From the NCBI GenBank assembly GCA_964397305.1, contig CAYNIP010000001.1, forward strand, positions 211,030 to 275,029: a DNA stretch of 64,000 bases, read 5' to 3'. Shown here piece after piece: positions 17,117 through 25,270 of this stretch. The notes under the pieces were generated by a model. The model was not told the origin of the DNA and searched no databases. It saw only the letters and a program-made list of their open reading frames with translations. The DNA is from JAAUTY01 sp964397305 (GTDB lineage Bacteria > Cyanobacteriota > Cyanobacteriia > Cyanobacteriales > Spirulinaceae). The position numbers and the translations under genes are program-made. How positions within the stretch are numbered: the first letter of the stretch is position 1; every line of letters begins with the position of its first letter.

Positions 17117-17209
17117 GGTGCATCTCAGTTAAGCCAGTTTGCCCCCTCATCCCCCGGCCCCTTCTCCCAAGGAGGGCGAAGGGGGGTCTCCAAATTGAGA
17201 TGCACCCGG
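17117..17209 (+). repeat. Dispersed palindromic repeat R3, copy 1
   Basis: The core ATCCCCCGGCCCCTTCTCCC followed by AAGGAGGGCGAAGGGG is an imperfect palindrome shared with 23068-23141. In this copy it is flanked by a short inverted repeat: GGGTGCATCTCA on the left (from 17117) and TGAGATGCACCC on the right (to about 17209). It lies in the gap before larB. Confidence 0.8.
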
Positions 17210-17277
17210 TGAGAAGGCCCAGCCAGCTTGAGGTCATCAGCCCCCTTGTTCATTGCTCCCTGAGCCAGACCTGTCCT

Positions 17278-18108
17278 ATGACCGATCCCGACCAACTCCG
17301 CGCTCTCCTCACCGCCGTCGCCAACGGTGGCATCAGTCCTGAAGAAGCCCAGGCACGGCTCAAGTACTTTGACTTCGAGCCCGTCGGCGACTTTGCCAAA
17401 ATTGACCACCATCGCCCCTTACGCACCGGTTTTGCGGAAGCAATCTGGGGCCAAGACAAGACCCCCGAGCAGTTGACCCAAATCTTTCTCGCCATGCAGG
17501 CCAACTATCGGGTCGTCATGGCAACCCGCGTCACTCCGGCAACCTACCAACAAGTCCGGGCCCAGGTGCGTGAGCTGCGCTACTACCCCCTGGCGCGGAT
17601 CTGTGCCCTCGGCGAACCGGAGTCCCAACCCGCGACGGGAACCATTGCCATTGTCGCGGCGGGCACTTCGGATATTCCCGTCGCCGAAGAGGCGGCGGTC
17701 ACTGCGGAGCTGAACGGCTTTCCGGTGCAGCGGCTCTGGGATGTGGGCATTTCTGGCATCCACCGCTTGCTGAGCCATCGTCACGTTTTGGCGGCGGCCG
17801 ATGTGATCATCGCGGTGGCCGGTATGGAGGGGGCTCTGCCCAGTGTCGTCGCCGGTCTGGCCGACTGCCCGACGATCGCCGTCCCCACCAGCATTGGTTA
17901 CGGAGCCAGCTTCGGCGGCGTCGCTCCCCTGCTGACGATGCTCAACTCCTGCGCGGCGGGGGTCGGCGTGGTCAATATTGATAACGGCTTTGGGGCGGCC
18001 CATCTGGCGGCCCAAATCCTCCGTACCGCCACGCGACTGGAGCAGCGGGCGACCAGACCCCTCGAGCCCGGCAATTCTTCTGCGGAGACCCTAGGCGATG
18101 AGGCCTAA
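17278..18108 (+). CDS. larB: LarB, nickel-pincer cofactor biosynthesis carboxylase
   Basis: A 276-aa protein of the LarB family, which in lactate racemase maturation carboxylates and hydrolyses nicotinic acid adenine dinucleotide as the first step towards the nickel-pincer nucleotide. The C-terminal half is PurE-like: TIAIVAAGTSDIPVAEEAAV, RLWDVGISGIHRLL, VIIAVAGMEGALPSVVAGLA and VPTSIGYGASFGG. The N-terminal GGISPEEAQARLKYFDFEPV is typical of the family. The ATG at 17278 fits the family start. larA, larC and larE are not in the window. The 3' end overlaps the convergent C15 peptidase gene by 18 bp. Confidence 0.92.
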   Translation: MTDPDQLRALLTAVANGGISPEEAQARLKYFDFEPVGDFAKIDHHRPLRTGFAEAIWGQDKTPEQLTQIFLAMQANYRVVMATRVTPATYQQVRAQVRELRYYPLARICALGEPESQPATGTIAIVAAGTSDIPVAEEAAVTAELNGFPVQRLWDVGISGIHRLLSHRHVLAAADVIIAVAGMEGALPSVVAGLADCPTIAVPTSIGYGASFGGVAPLLTMLNSCAAGVGVVNIDNGFGAAHLAAQILRTATRLEQRATRPLEPGNSSAETLGDEA

Positions 18109-18597
18109 CAAGCGCTGCATCTCCTGCAAAATCCCCGCTCGGTTCGCCGCCGTTAGCACCGGCACATGGACAAAGAGGCCGCGCTGCTCACTTGCCCTTT
18201 GGTGCAGGTAGTCCAGCACCGCAAAGTAGAGCCCCTCACACACAAAGCGGCCGGCGTCGTGGCTGATCTGCGTTGCCGGGAGCTGGCGCGCTAGGGCGGG
18301 TAAATTCACGCGGGTGAACCGCTGGCGATCGCCCTGGCGAGCATTGGACTCGAGACTCAGCTGCGAGCGGCTCTCCGCCATCCCGCAGCAGAGCACCCAA
18401 TCCGGCTCCTGGGCCTGAACCGCTGCCAAAGTCAACCGGCTCGCGGCCGCCGTCTCGACGGGCAACTGTCGCAGGTAATGCAGGGTTAGGCCCGGTGGGG
18501 GAGCCTGGGCCGCCAGCAGGGCCAGCAGGTCATCGGCCGCATTCGAGGCCTGATGGGGGAGCCAAGGACGGAAGGAGGTCAACAATACACGGGTCAT
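18091..18597 (-). CDS. Pyroglutamyl-peptidase I-like protein (peptidase C15)
   Basis: A 168-aa protein, shorter than Pcp (about 210 aa), with the C15 fold: MTRVLLTSFRPWLPHQASNA at the start. The three catalytic positions seem retained: Glu in CCGMAESRSQLSLESNA, Cys in AGRFVCEGLYFAVLDYL, which corresponds to the AGTYVCN-type motif, and His in RGLFVHVPVL. It would remove N-terminal pyroglutamate from peptides if active; the segment between the Glu and the Cys is shortened. It converges on and overlaps larB, and lies 6 bp from the next minus-strand gene (stop-to-start), so it may be cotranscribed with the EI24 gene. Confidence 0.8.
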   Translation of the reverse strand: MTRVLLTSFRPWLPHQASNAADDLLALLAAQAPPPGLTLHYLRQLPVETAAASRLTLAAVQAQEPDWVLCCGMAESRSQLSLESNARQGDRQRFTRVNLPALARQLPATQISHDAGRFVCEGLYFAVLDYLHQRASEQRGLFVHVPVLTAANRAGILQEMQRLLGLIA

Positions 18598-18603
18598 GGT
18601 CGC

Positions 18604-19431
18604 CTAAGGACTACGGATGGGGTTAGGGCTCCCAGCCTCGTGGGCTTGGAGGCGCGGGAAGACGCGATCGCACCAAAAGAGCGTCCCCGCCGCCACACAG
18701 AGGGGAATCGTCACCAGGTTGACAAAAGGAATACTGATCAGCAGCCAGCAGACCGCACTAAAGCTGGCGCTTGCCGGGAGCGCCCGCAGCACGATCGCCA
18801 GCTTGCGCCGGAAGGGAAAGCGGCGGCGCTCGGCGGGCCCGTCCAGAAAGTCGAGGCAAGCGATAAAAGCCGTGAGGGTGATCCAACTCAGGCTGATCAC
18901 CAGCGGGCCGAAGCCAGGGATCAGGTTCAGTCCCAGCAGCGGTAGCGCGATCGCCAGCCAGAGCAGCAGCTTTTTCAGCTCAAACAGCAGCGCCCGCCAA
19001 AGATCCTGCACCAGACCGACGGCCACCACCTCCGCTTGGCCCAGGCGATCGCGCTCCAGTTGTTCCGACAACTGCCCGTACCAGGGGGAGCCCAGCAGCG
19101 TGCCGAACTGCAACAACAGGAAGCCCACCACCAGGGAGAGCCCGAGGAGGAGGAGAACCCGGAGCGACCAGCCGAGAGCCGCGATCGCATAGTCCAAGAC
19201 CCGCAACCAAGCCGGCAGACCCAGGAGCAGACTATCCACCCAGCGATCCAGCCCTAGCACCAGACCCGTGATCGCCTGCCAGCCGGGCAACAAAAGACCG
19301 AGGTAGAGGCCGACACCAACCAGCCCATTGATCAGAATGGGAACAATGAGGTATTGCAGCAAGCGGGGCGATCGCCAAAAGACCCGCAAGGCCCGCAGCG
19401 GATAGGTCGCCCCAGCCAAAAGACCCCCCAT
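18604..19431 (-). CDS. EI24/CysZ-family membrane protein
   Basis: A 275-aa polytopic membrane protein of the EI24 (CysZ, formerly DUF540) family. Hydrophobic segments are seen at about 25-47, 70-115, 150-180 and 215-250. Characteristic stretches are GATYPLRALRVFWRSPRLLQ, the Gly-Ser-Pro-Trp motif LLGSPWYGQLSEQLE and LDFLDGPAERRRFPFRRKL. CysZ of enteric bacteria is linked to sulfate uptake, but cyanobacterial members are not proven to transport sulfate. Its stop is 6 bp upstream of the C15 peptidase start. Confidence 0.85.
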   Translation of the reverse strand: MGGLLAGATYPLRALRVFWRSPRLLQYLIVPILINGLVGVGLYLGLLLPGWQAITGLVLGLDRWVDSLLLGLPAWLRVLDYAIAALGWSLRVLLLLGLSLVVGFLLLQFGTLLGSPWYGQLSEQLERDRLGQAEVVAVGLVQDLWRALLFELKKLLLWLAIALPLLGLNLIPGFGPLVISLSWITLTAFIACLDFLDGPAERRRFPFRRKLAIVLRALPASASFSAVCWLLISIPFVNLVTIPLCVAAGTLFWCDRVFPRLQAHEAGSPNPIRSP

Positions 19432-19498
19432 ACATCGTTATCCCGGTAGCCAACTTCCTCGGATCTTAAGCCACCTTGCCCCCTTCCGAGTCCTGAGC

Positions 19499-20083
19499 CT
19501 AGAAGGGACCGAACAGAAAGTTGCCCGGCGCACTGGGATCTTGGCTGTAATAAAACTCTTCGATCCGCTTCACCACCTCGTCTTTGCCGAGAGACTGATC
19601 GAGGCTAAGACCGATCCTAGTAAAAGACTCTTGAGCATAAATCACCGGGATGCCATAGATCTGAAAAAGCCGCTGCCACTCTGCCAAATCAAGGGTTTCA
19701 CTGGCATCGACATCCACCGCATCAAAGATCAGGTCAGCCACTTCCTGAATATGGTCCCGGTAACTAGCGTCGCTCAGTACCTGATCGTAGAAAAGCAACC
19801 ATTGCTCCAGCGTCACGCTGCTGTCCTTACTGCCCTTCAACTTTTCCTTGATCTCACCGCGAATATGCACCCAGCGCTGCATAATCTTAGCCTGGAGGCG
19901 GTTATATTCTGGGGTTTCAGGCTTCCAGTTGCGGACGGCCGCCAGGCGATCCACGAGAGTCTGAAAATTCCGCATCTTCAAGACACCGACGTTGTCGGCG
20001 TCATACATACTAAAAAGCTTCATCAGCTTGCGGACTTGTAGCTCTGTCAGGGTGGTTAAGTGCTGGGAGGTTGGGGAAATCAT
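19499..20083 (-). CDS. EF-hand calcium-binding protein
   Basis: A 194-aa soluble protein with the layout of prokaryotic EF-hand proteins of the calerythrin/sarcoplasmic type. Loop-like segments are visible at MYDADNVGVLKMRNFQ (about 28-43), KGSKDSSVTLEQW (about 83-95), VDVDASETLDLAEW (about 122-135) and the degenerate SLGKDEVVKRIEEF. The third keeps D-x-D-x-S-x-T-x-x-x-x-E spacing and should bind Ca2+; the first ends in Met/Asn rather than Glu and may be weak. There is no signal peptide, so it is likely a cytosolic calcium sensor or buffer. The C-terminus YYSQDPSAPGNFLFGPF is striking. It stands alone with no obvious target gene. Confidence 0.85.
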   Translation of the reverse strand: MISPTSQHLTTLTELQVRKLMKLFSMYDADNVGVLKMRNFQTLVDRLAAVRNWKPETPEYNRLQAKIMQRWVHIRGEIKEKLKGSKDSSVTLEQWLLFYDQVLSDASYRDHIQEVADLIFDAVDVDASETLDLAEWQRLFQIYGIPVIYAQESFTRIGLSLDQSLGKDEVVKRIEEFYYSQDPSAPGNFLFGPF

Positions 20084-20518
20084 GAAAAAACTTTAGGGGA
20101 AAGGGTGAAGCGTTCAAACCACTCAAAACCAGGCGTATCTCGTGGCACATTCCATGTTGGCATTACGCTGGCCCACCCTGCATGACAAGCAAGGATGAAA
20201 TTTCCTGATTACATCACCCAAGGTCGGCAGGAAGCGATCTAGAATCCTGTCTCTCCCAGGGAAAAGGATGTCGGATGAGGGCTGTCAAAGTAGGATGACT
20301 CCTCAAAATCTCCCAGGGCACGGTTAAGCACAGGTAAAGGATAGGAGCTGGGTCACATTTTGTAATGATTAAGGGCCACTGGGCCGGCCCGCGGCCGTCG
20401 TCAGGATACTGATTTCCAGACCTTCTTGGCGATGCGATCCTTGTTGCGCTCCTGGTCCAGTCATGGCGTCTGCTCCCAGGGAGGCCTTGAGGAGGCGGGA
20501 GGCCTGGCGCTGAGGGGG

Positions 20519-20793
20519 GGGTGAAGGAAATTTTACGCGGGATGTTGGTACTCCTGCGCTAAACCCTCACCCCAAACCCTCTCCCAACTTGGGAGAGGGG
20601 CTTCTAACGCCCCTTCTTCCAAGCTGGAAGAAGGGGTCGGGGGATGTAGACGCGCAGCGGCTTCTCTCAGAGGGGGCCCTGTAACTCTGTTCGCGCTCGC
20701 GTTGCGTAGCGATAGCGATAGAGGGCGACCCTCTGCTTCTGGAGCCATCGCTCAAAATTCAGGGGAGCCGCGCTTTTTTTCGTCCACCCCGCT
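20519..20793 (-). repeat. Dispersed repeat family R1, full copy B
   Basis: Reverse-strand copy of the repeat at 28318-28568. On the minus strand it begins GGTGGACGAAAAAAAG (about 20793), carries GGCTCCCCTGAATTTTGAGC, a GAGGGTCGCCCTC segment, the CTTCTTCCAGCTTGGAAGAAG-type palindromes and GGGTTTGGGGTGAGGG, and ends with a segment containing AGGAGTACCAACATCCCGCG. An extra stretch at about 20681-20728 (TAGCGATAGCGATAG) is not in copy C. The rest of the long gap 20084-20898 shows no gene. Confidence 0.85.
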
Positions 20794-20898
20794 GAGGGGT
20801 GCCGGCTTGACGCTGCCAACGCTGGCTCGCTATGGTGAAAGTCGTGGATAATTCTTTGGGTGGCCCGTAAATCGCGATCGCCACTCTCCCCCAGCACG

Positions 20899-21339
20899 AT
20901 GGCTAGCGAAATCGGCCCTGATTCTGACGCAATCCTGCAACAACTCCGCCAGGGCACAACCCTAGTGGTAGGCCGTCGTCGTAATGGCTTGATTCTCTTC
21001 AAGCGCTACCATGCAGAGTTTGCAGGGCCGGGGGCGATTGTCGGCGGGGTGTTTGATGCCGTGGAGGATGTGCTGCCGATCGGTAACTTGACGCTGACGG
21101 AGCCGGAGACCTCGGAGCAGCGCCAGAATGCTTACAAGACTCGCCGCCAGTGGATTTTGCAAACTCGCCAGATCACGAGCCAGCCCGATCCGGAAGAGCG
21201 CGCCCGGGAAATTCTGGAGCGGTTTGAGATGTGGTTTAGCCCGGAAATCAGTGATCGGGTTCCCGATGAAGCCTTTGCCTTGCTGATTGGGGTGCTGCCG
21301 AGCACCGTCGGCCAAGTGCGCCAGGGCCGACACCTGTAG
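20899..21339 (+). CDS. Conserved-looking hypothetical protein, 146 aa
   Basis: I do not recognise the family with certainty. The sequence is well-formed, with good codon usage: LRQGTTLVVGRRRNGLILFK, FAGPGAIVGGVFDAVEDVLP, a charged helix RQNAYKTRRQWILQTRQITS and DPEERAREILERFEMWFSPE. It is predicted soluble, with no signal or membrane segment. The ATG at 20899 is preferred; a GTG at 20860 would add 13 basic residues. It lies between repeat B and the DUF1822 gene on the same strand. Confidence 0.65.
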   Translation: MASEIGPDSDAILQQLRQGTTLVVGRRRNGLILFKRYHAEFAGPGAIVGGVFDAVEDVLPIGNLTLTEPETSEQRQNAYKTRRQWILQTRQITSQPDPEERAREILERFEMWFSPEISDRVPDEAFALLIGVLPSTVGQVRQGRHL

Positions 21340-21588
21340 CGATAGGGGCTGACCGGAGCCGGCCGCCGGGACCCATTGCAGCCTTTTGGCTCCTGCCAAG
21401 TGCATACCTGGGGTTAGCGGGGCGGTAAGCAGCTCTCGGAACGCCCTAAGCTCAATCCAAAGCAATCGGGGTGCGACTCGGCTCAAGCCAGCCGCCCCTG
21501 ATTGTTTCCTCGGCAGCTTACCGGCGGCGTCTCCTAACGTTAGGATTCAGTCCTAACCCTTTTTTTGCGGTACTAGGAAGTTGTTGCC

Positions 21589-22887
21589 ATGAGGACCCAT
21601 GACCCTGAACCTTGGCTCGAGGGCGAGGCGATCGCCAGCGAGACGCTCCAGATCGATGCCAGCGCTGTTGAGGCAGCTCGCCACCAAGCCCAGACTTGCC
21701 GCCATCCCAATCGCCAGTGGTCCCTGTATCTCCAAGCCCTAGCCGAGGCGGCCTTTCGCCAATGGCTGGCCGACTGGGCCCCCGAGTTGGAGGCCCAGGC
21801 GGTTCCGGACCTCCCCTTCACGACGGTGGCGGCCGGACTCGGCAGTGCCAGTTATCAACAGGTGGGCCCGTGGCGGGTGGCCCTACTCCGCCTCGACAGT
21901 ACCCAGGCCACTGTGATCTTGCCCCAGGCGGCGATCGCCCTGCCCAACTACTGCGCTCACCTGTATCTCGCCCTCGAGGTCTGCGAGGAATTGCAGACAG
22001 CTCGGATCGACGGTTTTCTCCGCTATGACCAGTTGCGCGATCACCTCCAGTCCACCGCCCTGCGGCCGGAAGCGGACTGGAGCTATGACCTGCCCTTGAA
22101 TTGGTTTCAGCCCGCCCTGGGAGAAGGTCTGCTCTTGCTGCGCTGCCTAGCGCCAGCGGCGCTCCCGCTACCCCCAGCAGCGGCTGCGACCCCCACCTCG
22201 GCCGCCAAGCCGGCAGCTCTGGCGTCCCTACGGGCTCAGCTCCACGCCGAAGCTCTAGAGCTGTGGCAAGTGCTTGACTGGGAGCAGTTTGTAACCCTGC
22301 TGACCACCCCCGGACTCCTGGCTTGGTTCTTGGAGCCCCCAACGGCGGTGGAACAAGTGCTGAATGTCGCGACTTGGCTCCAGGAGACCCTGGATGACTG
22401 GGCGGCGGCCCTCAACTGGGTGCTATTGCCGGCGGGAGGACATCAGAAGCTAGCGCCAGAGGCTACGGGGTTGCGATCGCCCGCCGAGGAGTTGGACAAT
22501 CTTATGGTGCAGTTGGAGCGCCAAGGAACGACCATCGCCCCCGAGGCTCGGGGCGGCTATCAAGACTTCGACCTCGCGGGGCTGCCCCTCCGTCTCTACG
22601 CCATCACCTGGGTACAGTTTGCTCCCCAAGCCGCGCCCGAATGGCGGCTCCTACTGGTTTTAGGAACCCCCGATAGCTGTAGCCTCCCGGATGGGATCAC
22701 GCTGCGGGTCAGTGATAACTACCAGGTGCTAATCGAGCACCAAATGCGAGCTGATACCGACGCTCCCTACCTCTATGCCTGCGTCGCGGGAACCTGGGAA
22801 GAAACCTTCACCGTGGAAGTCCTCAACCCCCAGGGGATGACGACCCAGTTTCCGGTGTTTGCCTTTCGGCCCCGGCGATCGCCCTAG
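21589..22887 (+). CDS. DUF1822 family protein
   Basis: A 432-aa protein of DUF1822, a family I know mainly from cyanobacteria. N-terminal features are a run of Gln/His-rich helix (AARHQAQTCRHPNRQWSLYL) followed by LQALAEAAFRQWLADWAPEL, the position of the usual YLNTLA-like motif. The middle has VGPWRVALLRLDSTQATVIL. The C-terminal part (YAITWVQFAPQAAPEWRLLL, CSLPDGITLRVSDNYQVLIE, GTWEETFTVEVLNPQGMTTQ) is the conserved beta-rich end. Family members often sit near sigma factors or caspase-like genes; here there is no such neighbour. Function is unknown. Confidence 0.8.
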   Translation: MRTHDPEPWLEGEAIASETLQIDASAVEAARHQAQTCRHPNRQWSLYLQALAEAAFRQWLADWAPELEAQAVPDLPFTTVAAGLGSASYQQVGPWRVALLRLDSTQATVILPQAAIALPNYCAHLYLALEVCEELQTARIDGFLRYDQLRDHLQSTALRPEADWSYDLPLNWFQPALGEGLLLLRCLAPAALPLPPAAAATPTSAAKPAALASLRAQLHAEALELWQVLDWEQFVTLLTTPGLLAWFLEPPTAVEQVLNVATWLQETLDDWAAALNWVLLPAGGHQKLAPEATGLRSPAEELDNLMVQLERQGTTIAPEARGGYQDFDLAGLPLRLYAITWVQFAPQAAPEWRLLLVLGTPDSCSLPDGITLRVSDNYQVLIEHQMRADTDAPYLYACVAGTWEETFTVEVLNPQGMTTQFPVFAFRPRRSP

Positions 22888-23067
22888 GGCCTCAAAGCAG
22901 CGTCCCAAAAATCTTGCTACATCTCCCAGCTTGTTGCCCGCAGGGATAGGATTTTGCCGGGTTTTGCAAGGTCGGCCTAGGCCGGACAGCGGCCATCAGC
23001 CTACCGTTCAGACCGGCTGAAATACTGGGAGAGTCAGGCTTTCTGCGTAGCGGCCCTAGCCTGTCCT

Positions 23068-23141
23068 CAAGTTTACCCCTATCCCCCGGCCCCTTCTCCC
23101 AAGTAGGGCGAAGGGAAGTCTCCCCAGTGAGATGCACCCTG
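23068..23141 (+). repeat. Dispersed palindromic repeat R3, copy 2
   Basis: Second copy of the element at 17117-17209: ATCCCCCGGCCCCTTCTCCC, AAGTAGGGCGAAGGG and TGAGATGCACCC occur in the same order and orientation. The left flanking GGTGCATCTCA arm of copy 1 is absent here. Confidence 0.8.
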
Positions 23142-23154
23142 GGGAAACCGAGTA

Positions 23155-23195
23155 TCCCCCCTAGGTCAGATCGGGGTGAAACGCTGATTTTTTGT
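23155..23195 (+). repeat. Short dispersed repeat R4, copy 1
   Basis: ATCGGGGTGAAACG(C/T)TGATTTTT with an upstream TCCCCC block is shared with 28155-28195 in the same orientation. It is non-coding. Confidence 0.7.
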
Positions 23196-23316
23196 CGGCT
23201 GTAAGGGCGGCAATTTCGTGTCGTCCACGACTCACAAGACCCTGGCCATGCCTAGCCTCTGAGCAATGAAATTGGCAGGACTCCCTAAGGCGGCCCTCGA
23301 GTCCCTGACTGGATGT

Positions 23317-23354
23317 TGGCTTTAACAACTGACCGATTCTAGGGCGACAGCAAC
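23317..23354 (+). repeat. 38-bp direct repeat, left copy
   Basis: TGGCTTTAACAACTGACCGA and the following 18 bases match 23390-23427 with three mismatches. The right copy contains the stop codon and last codons of the LCP gene, so this looks like a duplicated gene end 73 bp downstream of the true end. Confidence 0.85.
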
Positions 23355-23389
23355 CTTTTTTGTTGGCTGCATTCCTTGCCCTGCCTTGA

Positions 23390-23427
23390 TGGCTCTAACA
23401 ACTGACCGATCCTAAGGCGACAGCAAC
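23390..23427 (+). repeat. 38-bp direct repeat, right copy (overlaps the LCP gene 3' end)
   Basis: Partner of 23317-23354. It covers the TAG stop at 23412-23414 and the last four to five codons of the minus-strand LCP gene. The 35 bp between the copies contain a T-run and no gene. Confidence 0.85.
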
Positions 23428-24809
23428 TGCTGCCAGTCGGCCCCGACAATCACCGTTACGTCAGAATTGAGGGACCCCGTGCTCTCGACCCGGACTTCCC
23501 CAAACCCCAGGGCCGCTTGTAGTTCGCGGGCACTCCGCTCATCCCCCCGCTGGGCAATGATCCGCGTCGTCGCCAGGGGCTCGCTCCAGCGCTCTCCTAG
23601 CCCCGTATTGACATAACCTTGCTGGCGGAGATATTGCTGAAGCTGCTGGCCGGCTTCCGGGTTCTCCGTACTGTTTTGCACCGCGACACTCAGGGCCCCC
23701 GGACTGGTAAGGCTGGGCGCATGGACGTAGCCCATGTCAAAGTGCTGGGCCAGCATCGCCTCAATGCGCCCTGGGTGGGGCAGCCAGTAGCTCACGCCTT
23801 CCGTGCCGCTGAAGTCCCCCGGCAGCAGCAGCATTTGCACCTGCTCCCGATCTTTGCCAGCCGCAAAGCCGGCCAGAGCTGCGACTTCCTCCACGCTGAG
23901 ATTGGTGTCTAGGTTCTCGCGGATCACTTGCAGAATCTGAGGAATCCGCGCCAAGGTCTGGGGCTTCAGGGCTTGCTCGATCACGGCCCGCATCAGCATT
24001 TGTTGGCGCTGGATGCGGCCGATGTCGCCGTACTGGTCGTAGCGAAACCGCAGGAACTGCAAGGCCTGCTCGCCGTCCAGCCGCTGCTCCCCAGCCTTGA
24101 GGTCGATATAAAGGTGCTGGCTGTGGTCTGTGTATTTCATGTCCTTGGGGACATGGATCTTCACCCCGCCCAGGGCATCAATGAGTTTTTCGACCCCCTG
24201 CACATTGACGCGCACGTAGCGATCAATCGGCATTCCGCCCAGCAGATCGCTGACGGTCCGCGCTGCTAGGGCTGGGCCGCCGTGGTAGTTCGCGGCGTTG
24301 ATCTTGGTTTCGCCCTGGCCCTGGACATGAGTACGAGTGTCCCGGGGGATTGAGAGGACTGCCAGTTTGCGGCTGCCGGGATCGAAGCGGAGCAGCAGCA
24401 TCGTGTCGGTGCGACCCTCAAAGGAGTTGATCAAGGCATGGTAGCCCAGCTCTGGATCGGGCCCACCGTCTAGATCTGAGGTGAGCACCTTGGCCCCAAG
24501 GACCAGAATATTGACCGGGCGGGTCAGTTGGGGGAAGCGGAGATTTTGCCAGGCGATCGCCTCATCTTGGTTAAAGATGGCATCATCGGCCGCCGACAAG
24601 AAAACTTGCCGCAGTGGTGTTGCCGAGAGGGACACCGCCAGCATGGCACCAGCCATCGCGGAGACCATGCCAACGCCCGTGAGGCCCAGCCAGAGCCAAA
24701 GCCAGCGCCCTTGGGACGGACGACGGCGATCGCTGGCTCCACGCTTAGCCGGGGGGCGGTGGGGGGGCTTGGTGCTGTAGCGCTTAGCGGTGGACGCAGG
24801 TTTTTTCAC
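23412..24809 (-). CDS. LytR-CpsA-Psr (LCP) family cell-wall polymer ligase
   Basis: A 465-aa type II membrane protein. A very basic N-terminus (about residues 1-34) and one membrane helix (about 35-65, WLWLWLGLTGVGMVSAMAGA) precede an extracytoplasmic LCP domain at about 95-265: NILVLG, RTDTMLLLRFDPGSRKLAVL, SIPRDTRTHVQGQGETKINA and FLRFRYDQYGDIGRIQRQQM carry the Asp/Arg residues that bind the polyprenyl-pyrophosphate substrate. A LytR_C domain follows at about 365-460 (LSVAVQNSTENPEAGQQLQQ to ADWQQLLSP). LCP enzymes attach glycopolymers to peptidoglycan; in cyanobacteria the cargo is uncertain. The gene stands alone, and its last codons are duplicated downstream. Confidence 0.92.
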   Translation of the reverse strand: MKKPASTAKRYSTKPPHRPPAKRGASDRRRPSQGRWLWLWLGLTGVGMVSAMAGAMLAVSLSATPLRQVFLSAADDAIFNQDEAIAWQNLRFPQLTRPVNILVLGAKVLTSDLDGGPDPELGYHALINSFEGRTDTMLLLRFDPGSRKLAVLSIPRDTRTHVQGQGETKINAANYHGGPALAARTVSDLLGGMPIDRYVRVNVQGVEKLIDALGGVKIHVPKDMKYTDHSQHLYIDLKAGEQRLDGEQALQFLRFRYDQYGDIGRIQRQQMLMRAVIEQALKPQTLARIPQILQVIRENLDTNLSVEEVAALAGFAAGKDREQVQMLLLPGDFSGTEGVSYWLPHPGRIEAMLAQHFDMGYVHAPSLTSPGALSVAVQNSTENPEAGQQLQQYLRQQGYVNTGLGERWSEPLATTRIIAQRGDERSARELQAALGFGEVRVESTGSLNSDVTVIVGADWQQLLSP

Positions 24810-25270
24810 AAGCAGTCAGAAGTCTTCAAGGGGGCGCGAACGAGGCGTATCGCCCAGCCAGGGACCCGTAGGCCGGGGCAAAACACTCTAATTTTTACAC
24901 CAATCGGACCAGCCATCAGGCTAAACGCCTTTGAATCGGTAATTCTCCGGCTGAAATCGCGGCGAGGCTTGGGTGAGAATAGCGTCAACGTATCGCCAAT
25001 ATAGCGTTTTCGTTGCTCCTGCGGGGCATGGCCCTCACCCCCCGTTGCAGCGACGGTGAACCCCAGGCGCAACCCAGCTTGGCTACCCCCACTCCATACC
25101 CCTCTTCTGAGCAAGGCTGGGCGGCGATCGCCCCCCAGGCGGCTGAGCAGCCGATAAGGCGCGCTCACGCCTCCCCCAAGCCCCGGCCCCAGCGTTTTGC
25201 CCCCATCCTCTCGCTGCCAGACCCCTACCATTTGCTACACTAGCGATTCAAGCCCTGATTTTGAGACCCT
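24810..25270. other. Divergent intergenic region between LCP gene and leuD
   Basis: No supported gene. It must hold the promoters of both flanking genes. Open frames on the minus strand here (up to 141 codons) are rich in Arg/Gly and overlap the promoter area, so I do not accept them. Confidence 0.4.
25233..25241 (+). promoter_or_regulatory. Possible extended -10 element of leuD
   Basis: TGCTACACT resembles an extended -10 box (TGnTATAAT) and lies 30 bp before the leuD ATG. No good -35 match is seen at the usual spacing. Confidence 0.25.

Noticed and set aside
20084..20898. Insertion sequence in the large gap
   Set aside because: No transposase-like reading frame or terminal inverted repeats; the gap is explained by repeat R1 plus unassigned DNA.
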